From: Prevotella sp. | Lineage (GTDB): Bacteria > Bacteroidota > Bacteroidia > Bacteroidales > Bacteroidaceae | NCBI GenBank assembly: GCA_016283605.1 | Contig: JAEENF010000208.1 | Coordinates: 1 to 5,065, forward strand | Length of the DNA: 5,065 bases | Reading direction: 5' to 3' | Shown: piece by piece, positions 1-5,065 of the stretch | How the letters are laid out: each line of letters begins with the position of its first letter | How positions within the stretch are numbered: position 1 is the first letter of the stretch | Notes under the pieces: model-generated | What the model saw: the letters and a program-made list of their open reading frames with translations, nothing else | Told to the model about the DNA's origin: nothing | Databases searched by the model: none | Position numbers and translations under genes: made by a program

Positions 1-630
1 ACCGATCTCTATGCCGTCGAGAAGATCAACGGCTGGGAGAAAGACGAAGTCACCGGAGCAGAACTGCTGGTGAACGACTTCGAGAAATTAGAAGAGACCT
101 ATGACGACGTCATTGCGAAGGTAAACCGCAGCGAAGACAAACATCTCAACACCTTGTCTTCGCAGACCATCTATGAAGCCTATCCACAGGTCTTTTCGTG
201 GCTGGAACTGCTGGACATCAACGTATGGATTATCCTCGCCCTGATGGTATGTGTGGCCGGTTTCACGATGATTAGCGGACTGCTCATCATCATCCTTGAA
301 CGTACGCAGATGATCGGTGTGCTGAAAGCCATCGGTGCCAGAAACAATACAATACGACACACCTTCCTTTGGTTTGCCGCCTTTATCATCGGACAAGGTC
401 TGTTGTTAGGCAATATCATCGGCATCGGCATTATCGCCCTGCAGAAAGCAACGGGCTTTATCGCCCTCGACCCACAAACCTACTATGTGAACGAGGCCCC
501 CATGGAACTAAACATCCCTTTAATTCTGTTACTTAACATTGCCACGTTACTCATCAGTATCTTCGTGCTTATCGCGCCCAGCTACCTGATTTCGCACATC
601 CATCCAGCGAAATCTATGCGGTATGAGTAA
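1..630 (+). CDS. FtsX/LolC/LolE-family ABC transporter permease, C-terminal part (5' end outside window)
   Basis: This is the 3' end of a membrane permease whose frame is open from base 1, so the true start lies upstream; the GTG at 70 is an internal valine codon. The visible 209 residues begin with a soluble, charged stretch (about 1-70), the end of the large periplasmic domain. Three hydrophobic segments follow at about 75-100, 123-145 and 172-195. The loop after the first carries ERTQMIGVLKAIGA (100-113), typical of the FtsX/MacB/LolE fold, where it faces the cytoplasmic ATPase. The C-terminus ends with the family-like HPAKSMRYE. By family knowledge such permeases work with a LolD/MacB-type ATPase in the inner membrane, in lipoprotein release or export of envelope substrates; the substrate cannot be told from this fragment. 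The stop is TAA at 628-630, with no convincing hairpin terminator before the next promoter. The family is secure; LolC/E rather than another FtsX-type permease is inferred. Confidence 0.88.
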   Translation, partial: TDLYAVEKINGWEKDEVTGAELLVNDFEKLEETYDDVIAKVNRSEDKHLNTLSSQTIYEAYPQVFSWLELLDINVWIILALMVCVAGFTMISGLLIIILERTQMIGVLKAIGARNNTIRHTFLWFAAFIIGQGLLLGNIIGIGIIALQKATGFIALDPQTYYVNEAPMELNIPLILLLNIATLLISIFVLIAPSYLISHIHPAKSMRYE

Positions 631-645
631 AAAAGCGTTAATTAT

Positions 646-670
646 TGCACATTTTTTTTGCGAATGTGCA
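646..670. promoter_or_regulatory. Upstream dyad (TGCACA-N13-TGTGCA), candidate operator O1
   Basis: This is an inverted repeat with 8-bp perfect arms, TGCACATT at 646-653 and AATGTGCA at 663-670, separated by 9 bp. Its centre (658) falls on the -33 TTTG box, so a bound dimeric regulator would cover that box. The T run lies in the loop rather than after the stem, which argues against a terminator for the upstream permease gene. The same six-base half-sites with the same 13-bp gap recur at 687-711. Which regulator might bind is unknown. Confidence 0.55.
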
Positions 671-688
671 GAAAATGCATTACCTTTG
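657..688 (+). promoter_or_regulatory. Bacteroidetes-type promoter of the acyl-CoA synthetase operon
   Basis: TTTG at 657-660 (-33 box) is followed after exactly 20 bp by TACCTTTG at 681-688, a perfect match to the TAnnTTTG -7 box of the Bacteroidetes primary sigma factor. Known spacing is about 19-21 bp. Transcription should start a few bases downstream, roughly 692-697, giving a leader of only about 20-25 nt before the ATG at 718. There is no Shine-Dalgarno sequence; the leader is A/T-rich, as is usual in this phylum. The promoter is embedded in two inverted repeats, which suggests regulation. The exact start site is inferred. Confidence 0.85.
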
Positions 689-711
689 CACAAAATTTTG
701 AAAATTGTGCA
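687..711. promoter_or_regulatory. Downstream dyad (TGCACA-N13-TGTGCA), candidate operator O2
   Basis: This is the second copy of the dyad. The arms extend to TTGCACAA at 686-693 and TTGTGCAA at 705-712, and a smaller palindrome, TTTTGAAAA, sits between them at 696-704. It begins inside the -7 box and covers the predicted transcription start, an ideal place for a repressor. Its centre (699) is 41 bp from that of the upstream dyad, close to four DNA turns, so both would lie on about the same face of the helix. Because the left arm lies upstream of or at the predicted start, an RNA hairpin of the full dyad is unlikely; a DNA site is the better reading. Confidence 0.55.
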
Positions 712-717
712 ATTTTA

Positions 718-2370
718 ATGGAGACTTTTAGTAGTTTTAATGCATATATCCAACGATCTATCATTCAGAACTGGGATCAAGATGCGCTAACAGACTATCA
801 GGGCATCACGCTACAGTATCACGACGTGGCCCGAAAGATCGAAAAGCTACATATTCTTTTTGAGAACAGCGATGTCAAGAAGGGCGACAAGATCGCACTC
901 TGCGGTCGTAACTCCGCCCACTGGGCTGTAGCCTTCCTGGCCACACTCACTTACGGCGCTGTAGCAGTACCCATCCTTCATGAGTTCAATGGTGAACAAA
1001 TCCAGAATATCGTTAATCATTCTGAGTCGAAGTTACTCTTTGTTGGCGATTATGCCGTCAAGACCATCGATCCTGAAGCGATGCCGGCCTTGGAAGGCAT
1101 CATCAACATACCTGATTTCTCGTTGTTGATCTCCCGTTCGGAGCGTCTCACGTACGCGCGCGAACATTTAAATCTTATGTTCGGCAGCAAATATCCGATG
1201 GCTTTCCGCAAGGAGCATATCAACTATCATCAGGATGAAGCCGACGAACTGGCGCTCATCAATTACACCAGCGGTACGACGGGATTCTCAAAAGGTGTCA
1301 TGCTACCCTACCGTTCTATCTGGGGAAACATCGAATTCATCATCAGCCGCTTAGGAGGAAAGATACATGCCGGCGATAGTCTGCTGAGCATTCTGCCGAT
1401 GGCTCACATGTACGGTATGGCCGTAGAGTTTCTCTTCGGCTTCTGCAACGGATGTCATCTGTTCTTCCTGACCCGTCTGCCGTCGCCGGCCATCATCGCA
1501 CAGGCCTTCACCGATGTGAAACCCACATTGATTGTCACCGTTCCTCTGATCATTGAGAAGATTATCCGTAAGAAAGTCTTCCCGAAGGTGCAGGACAACC
1601 GTGTGAGACTGCTGTTGGCGATGCCTGTCGTCAGCAAGAAGGTGAAAGAGCGTATCTGCCACGAAGTGTACAACGCCTTTGGTGGTAATCTCTACGAAGT
1701 CATTGTCGGCGGAGCTGCCCTTTCCAAGGAAGTGGAAGAGTTCCTGGTATCTATTGGCTTCCCCATTACCGTAGGATATGGAACCACTGAGTGTGCACCT
1801 CTCATCAGCTATTGCGACCATAAGGAGTTTGTGCCTGGATGTTGTGGCAAGCCTGTCGACCGTATGGAAGTGAAGATTCTCTCCAGCGATCCCGAGAACA
1901 TCCCCGGCGAGATTGTTACACGAGGCACCAACGTCATGTTGGGCTATTACAAGAACGAAGAAGCCACCCGTCAGGCTCTCGATGAGGAGGGCTATTACCA
2001 TACCGGTGACCTGGGGACCCTCTCCGCCAGCCAACATCTTTTTATCCGCGGACGTATCAAGAACATGCTGCTTGGTGCCAACGGACAGAATGTCTATCCT
2101 GAGGAGATCGAGGACAAGCTCAACTCTATGCCGATGGTATCAGAGAGTATCATCGTACAAAGAGAAGACAAGCTCGTGGCCCTCGTCTATCCTGATAAGG
2201 ACGAGGTGGTCAGCTTCAACGAAAAGGAGTTGGCAGATATCATGGAACAGAACCGTCATGATTTGAACGAGACACTGCCCGTCTACAGCCGCATCTCTGC
2301 GATTGAACTTCATGACAAGGAATTTGCCAAGACACCAAAGAAGAGTATTAAACGCTACTTATACCACTAA
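718..2370 (+). CDS. Long-chain acyl-CoA synthetase-like AMP-forming ligase, first paralog
   Basis: This 550-residue cytosolic enzyme of the adenylate-forming (ANL) superfamily resembles bacterial long-chain fatty acid-CoA ligases. By family it activates a fatty acid with ATP to acyl-AMP and passes it to CoA. Visible motifs are the phosphate loop TSGTTGFSKG (184-193), LPMAHMYGMA (226-235, the LACS LPLxH motif), YGTTECAP (354-361), YHTGDLG (427-433, Asp431 expected to bind ribose) and the hinge/A8 region FIRGRIKNM (442-450) followed by NGQNVYPEEIE. The end, KTPKKSIKRYLYH (538-550), has Ser543 where the A10 catalytic lysine normally sits. Start choice: in-frame TTG 658 and ATG 664 lie within the promoter, upstream of the predicted transcript start. 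ATG 718 gives METFSSFNAYIQ, which aligns with the N-terminus of the next gene. The next gene starts 3 bp after the stop, so the two are probably co-transcribed. Exact substrate and acceptor (CoA or ACP) are not shown by sequence. Confidence 0.9.
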   Translation: METFSSFNAYIQRSIIQNWDQDALTDYQGITLQYHDVARKIEKLHILFENSDVKKGDKIALCGRNSAHWAVAFLATLTYGAVAVPILHEFNGEQIQNIVNHSESKLLFVGDYAVKTIDPEAMPALEGIINIPDFSLLISRSERLTYAREHLNLMFGSKYPMAFRKEHINYHQDEADELALINYTSGTTGFSKGVMLPYRSIWGNIEFIISRLGGKIHAGDSLLSILPMAHMYGMAVEFLFGFCNGCHLFFLTRLPSPAIIAQAFTDVKPTLIVTVPLIIEKIIRKKVFPKVQDNRVRLLLAMPVVSKKVKERICHEVYNAFGGNLYEVIVGGAALSKEVEEFLVSIGFPITVGYGTTECAPLISYCDHKEFVPGCCGKPVDRMEVKILSSDPENIPGEIVTRGTNVMLGYYKNEEATRQALDEEGYYHTGDLGTLSASQHLFIRGRIKNMLLGANGQNVYPEEIEDKLNSMPMVSESIIVQREDKLVALVYPDKDEVVSFNEKELADIMEQNRHDLNETLPVYSRISAIELHDKEFAKTPKKSIKRYLYH

Positions 2371-2373
2371 GAT

Positions 2374-4068
2374 ATGAAACAAGACACTAATAAAGCCTAT
2401 ATCCCAAGCAAGGATATTCCTAGCTTCAATGCACTTATCCAGAAGAGCATTATAGACAATTGGGACCGCGATGCCCTGACCGATTTCAAGGGCCAGACGT
2501 TGCAATATCATGATGTAGCCAGAAAAATCGAGAAACTGCATATTCTGTTTGAGGAAAGCGGCATTCAGAAAGGCGACAAGATAGCCCTCTGCGGCCGCAA
2601 CTCCAGCCAGTGGGCCGTAGCCTTCTTCGCTACACTGACCTACGGCGCCATTGCCGTTCCTATCCTGCATGAGTTCAATGCCGAGCAGATCCACAATATC
2701 GTGAACCACTCGGAGTCGCGACTGCTGTTTGTTGGCGACCATGTGGCAACGCTCATCGATCCTCAACAGATGCCGAGACTCGAGGGTATCATCAACAATC
2801 CCGACTACTCGCTGATGGTGAGTCGCACAGACAAGCTCACTTATGCCCGCGAACATCTGAATGAGCTCTATGGCAAGAAGTTCCCCAAATATTTCCGCAA
2901 GGAACATGTGAGCTATTACATCGAAGAGAGTCCCGACGAGTTGGCGCTGATCAATTACACCAGCGGTACAACAGGATTCTCAAAGGGTGTGATGCTCCCT
3001 TACCGGGCCTTATGGTCAAACTACGACTTCGCAGAACATGTGCTTGGTAAGACCATCAAGAGCGGCGACAAGGTCATCTCGATGCTGCCGATGGCCCACA
3101 TGTATGGTATGGCCTTCGAGTGCATCTTTGAGTTCCTGCATGGTTGTCATGTGTACTACCTGAGCCGTGTGCCCTCACCCGCCATCATCGCCCAGGCACT
3201 TCAGGAAGTCAAGCCCGTCATTGTCATCGCCGTACCGCTGATCATTGAGAAGATTATCCGCAAGAAAGTCTTCCCGAAGATCCAGAACAACCGCATGCGT
3301 CTGCTTCTGCAGATGCCGGTCATCTCGAAGAAGGTTCGCGAGATGATCTGTCAGGAAGTGCTGAAGGCCTTTGGCGGCAACATGTACGAGGTTATCATCG
3401 GTGGTGCAGCCCTCAATCAGGAGGTAGAACACTTCCTCAAGAAGATCGACTTCCCCTATACCGTCGGTTATGGTGCCACGGAGTGTGCGCCGATTATTGG
3501 CTATGAGGACTGGCACAACTTCGCTACCGGTTCCTGTGGAAAGGCCGCCTGGCACATGGAGGTAGAGATCGACTCTCCTGATCCTCGTCGCATCCCCGGA
3601 GAGATCCTCACGCGAGGTCTGAATGTGATGCTGGGCTACTTCAAAAATCCGGAGGCAACGGCAGAGGCCATCGACCGTGAGGGCTGGTATCACACCGGTG
3701 ATCTCGGCACAATGGATGTAGACGGTAATATCTATATCAACGGCCGCTCGAAGAACATGCTGCTTGGTCCTAACGGACAGAACATCTACCCGGAGGAAAT
3801 CGAAGACAAGCTGAACTCGATGACGATGGTTGTGGAAAGCATTGTCGTCCAGAGAGACAACAAACTTGTGGCCATCGTCTATCCCGATTACGAAGAGGCC
3901 AAGAACATGAATTTCTCTGCCGAAGATATCCGTAACATCATGGAGCAGAACCGCAACGGTCTCAACGAGATGATTCCCGCTTATGAGAAGATCACGGAAA
4001 TAGAGATCCGTGAAGAAGAGTTTGAGAAGACGCCCAAACGCTCCATCAAACGATACCTGTATCAATAA
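2374..4068 (+). CDS. Long-chain acyl-CoA synthetase-like AMP-forming ligase, second paralog
   Basis: This 564-residue paralog of the preceding gene is roughly two-thirds identical by eye along its whole length and has about 10 extra N-terminal residues. The expected role is the same: ATP-dependent activation of a fatty acid, in the cytosol or at the inner membrane face. Motifs are TSGTTGFSKG (196-205), LPMAHMYGMA (238-247), YGATECAP (366-373), YHTGDLG (439-445, Asp443) and YINGRSKNM (454-462), then NGQNIYPEEIE. The C-terminal KTPKRSIKRYLYQ (552-564) also puts a serine (557) at the A10 lysine position. It differs from the first paralog mainly just after the YGxTECAP motif (about 374-395) and in 215-235, regions near the likely acyl site, so substrate preference may differ. 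ATG 2374 follows the upstream TAA by 3 bp in the same frame, with no Shine-Dalgarno sequence, which suggests coupled translation. A hairpin terminator follows directly. Confidence 0.9.
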   Translation: MKQDTNKAYIPSKDIPSFNALIQKSIIDNWDRDALTDFKGQTLQYHDVARKIEKLHILFEESGIQKGDKIALCGRNSSQWAVAFFATLTYGAIAVPILHEFNAEQIHNIVNHSESRLLFVGDHVATLIDPQQMPRLEGIINNPDYSLMVSRTDKLTYAREHLNELYGKKFPKYFRKEHVSYYIEESPDELALINYTSGTTGFSKGVMLPYRALWSNYDFAEHVLGKTIKSGDKVISMLPMAHMYGMAFECIFEFLHGCHVYYLSRVPSPAIIAQALQEVKPVIVIAVPLIIEKIIRKKVFPKIQNNRMRLLLQMPVISKKVREMICQEVLKAFGGNMYEVIIGGAALNQEVEHFLKKIDFPYTVGYGATECAPIIGYEDWHNFATGSCGKAAWHMEVEIDSPDPRRIPGEILTRGLNVMLGYFKNPEATAEAIDREGWYHTGDLGTMDVDGNIYINGRSKNMLLGPNGQNIYPEEIEDKLNSMTMVVESIVVQRDNKLVAIVYPDYEEAKNMNFSAEDIRNIMEQNRNGLNEMIPAYEKITEIEIREEEFEKTPKRSIKRYLYQ

Positions 4069-4071
4069 AAG

Positions 4072-4100
4072 AAGCCTCCCCGTCGGGAGGCTTTCTTCTT
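4072..4100. terminator. Bidirectional rho-independent terminator between convergent genes
   Basis: A 9-bp perfect stem, AAGCCTCCC (4072-4080) and GGGAGGCTT (4085-4093), closes a 4-nt loop, CGTC. On the + strand it is followed by a T-rich tail through 4100, and it starts 3 bp after the stop of the second ligase gene. On the minus strand the tail is CTTTTATT (from 4064-4071), just past the stop of the convergent membrane-protein gene, whose TAA is at 4101-4099. One hairpin therefore serves both transcripts. Confidence 0.92.
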
Positions 4101-5065
4101 ATTCATATTCGTAATAGTACCAATAGGTTCCGCGGTATTGTTCCTCGACCTTTCCCTTCCTTTCTGAAGGATCGGCATATTGCGCCTCCAACTCCTGAAG
4201 ATTCTTCCAGTCCTCATCCATCACGGCATTGTGATAGACGGCGATAGGTTTGGAACGTAAGTGCATATAGAGGGTCATCGCCTCACGATAGTGTTTCGGC
4301 AGAAGGTCGGTCTTCAGCGTATCCTGCGTCGAATAATAGCCGACGAGCATCTTGACAAAAGCATCCAGTTTCTTGTCAATAAGCAGACCACACAACTGAT
4401 AATCAGCCACGCTCTTGTTCACCACGCTGTCACGCCGCTGCATGAGTTCCAGATAGCGACTCGTCGTCATCCCGCCACTGGGCTTTGCACCCAGGAACTT
4501 ATAAAGGCTGTCGACAGGATACATCAAGAAGCGCGATTCTCCACTAACGGGCAGCATCGCCTCGCTCTTGGCTACCACGGGATACGTGAACAGACGCTCA
4601 CCCAGTTCACCCCTCCGCGACAAGGCATACATCCTCAACATCTGCAGATTGGCGTCGCTTTCCAGCGATTTCCTACCCTCTTCCAAGGCACCTGCGAAGT
4701 CGTTTTTCAGCAGACAGGATTCCATACGCATCCGGTAATGAAACACGGCATTGGTGTTACTGACGAAAGCCACTCCGATGATCATCAAGGCCATCGTCAG
4801 CATATTCATCCACATCGCACGTGACAATAATCCCGTAGGCTCCACATCAGGTTCCACATCCTGCAGAGCCCGACACAGAAGGGCGACAGGCAGCCATATC
4901 ACAATCATCAACGGGAATGCCCACCACCAGGCCCCCATCGAGTTGTGAAGGCCGACGTCGCTACTGACATCCGTCAGCATGCCCAATATCAGCATCGACG
5001 GCAGATAGGTCAAGGCATGACTCCGTTTCCGAAGTCGCAGGAAGGCGTAGACCGGCAACTGAAGC
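4099..5065 (-). CDS. DUF6057-like multipass membrane protein, C-terminal part (5' end outside window)
   Basis: The minus-strand frame is open to the window edge, so the N-terminus is missing; the TTG at 5058-5056 is an internal leucine codon (visible start ...LQLPVYAFLRLRKR). The 321 visible residues contain hydrophobic segments at about 20-33, 46-64 (WWWAFPLMIVIWLPVALLC) and 84-102. A soluble, mostly helical C-terminal domain of about 215 residues follows. Its first part (about 108-162, LLKNDFAGALEEGRKSLESD onward) looks like one or two TPR-like helical pairs, and the end is strikingly aromatic (TYWYYYEYE). Membrane segments, then a TPR-like region with NLQMLRMYALSRRGELGERLF, then a TYWYYY tail, match what I recall of DUF6057, a Bacteroidetes family of unknown function; this assignment is from memory. 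It is convergent with the ligase operon, shares its terminator, and is probably unrelated to it in function. Confidence 0.75.
   Translation of the reverse strand, partial: LQLPVYAFLRLRKRSHALTYLPSMLILGMLTDVSSDVGLHNSMGAWWWAFPLMIVIWLPVALLCRALQDVEPDVEPTGLLSRAMWMNMLTMALMIIGVAFVSNTNAVFHYRMRMESCLLKNDFAGALEEGRKSLESDANLQMLRMYALSRRGELGERLFTYPVVAKSEAMLPVSGESRFLMYPVDSLYKFLGAKPSGGMTTSRYLELMQRRDSVVNKSVADYQLCGLLIDKKLDAFVKMLVGYYSTQDTLKTDLLPKHYREAMTLYMHLRSKPIAVYHNAVMDEDWKNLQELEAQYADPSERKGKVEEQYRGTYWYYYEYE

Noticed and set aside
70..72. GTG as the start of the upstream permease
   Set aside because: The frame is open to base 1 and the fragment lacks the N-terminal membrane segment and most of the periplasmic domain expected of the family, so this is an internal codon.
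631..662. Possible terminator for the permease gene using the eight-T run at 652-659
   Set aside because: No GC-rich stem precedes the T run. The only good inverted repeat has the T run in its loop, so it does not have terminator form.
675..680. ATGCAT palindrome between the promoter boxes
   Set aside because: It is six bases long, single-copy in the region, and not part of the repeated dyad pattern; likely chance.
1351..2037. Long antisense open frame (228 codons) opposite the first ligase
   Set aside because: It lies wholly inside a well-supported conserved gene, its translation is low-complexity and His/Gly/Asp-rich as expected of a shadow, and it has no promoter or recognisable domain.
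3175..4065. Long antisense open frame (296 codons) opposite the second ligase
   Set aside because: It mirrors the codon bias of the sense gene. Similar antisense frames opposite both paralogs reflect their homology, not a real gene.
4261..4824. Plus-strand open frame within the convergent membrane-protein gene
   Set aside because: The minus-strand frame has coherent membrane segments, a TPR-like region and a well-placed terminator; the plus-strand translation has no coherent features.

Overview
This window looks like a chromosomal segment from a Bacteroidales bacterium, most likely Prevotella or a close relative. Three things support this. The one clear promoter is a Bacteroidetes-type TTTG / TAnnTTTG promoter rather than a sigma-70 type. 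The gene starts lack Shine-Dalgarno sequences. The protein families (LolC/E-type permease, paired long-chain acyl-CoA synthetases, a DUF6057-like membrane protein) fit that order. Genus is inferred from style only; no rRNA or marker gene is present.

Layout: positions 1-630 hold the 3' end of an FtsX/LolC/LolE-family ABC transporter permease on the + strand. An 87-bp intergenic gap (631-717) holds a consensus Bacteroidetes promoter. It also holds two copies of the same dyad, TGCACA-N13-TGTGCA, one centred on the -33 box and one overlapping the -7 box and predicted transcription start. Two tandem paralogous AMP-forming acyl-CoA synthetase genes follow (718-2370 and 2374-4068, + strand), 3 bp apart and in the same frame, apparently one operon. 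A strong hairpin (4072-4093), with T-rich tracts on both sides, ends the operon. It also serves the convergent minus-strand gene (4099 to beyond 5065), which encodes the C-terminal part of a multipass membrane protein resembling the Bacteroidetes DUF6057 family.

Functionally, the centre of the window is a two-gene fatty-acid activation operon that probably converts free long-chain fatty acids to acyl-CoA (or another acyl thioester) with ATP. The two enzymes share all the main adenylation motifs but differ in stretches likely to line the acyl site, which suggests split substrate ranges. Both have serine where the canonical C-terminal A10 lysine is expected. The flanking genes are probably separate transcription units with no clear metabolic link, although the upstream permease belongs to an envelope lipid/lipoprotein-handling family.

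The most unusual signal is the duplicated dyad operator in the promoter. No CRISPR array, tRNA, rRNA, transposase or phage feature is visible, and no stretch above 300 bases lacks a gene.
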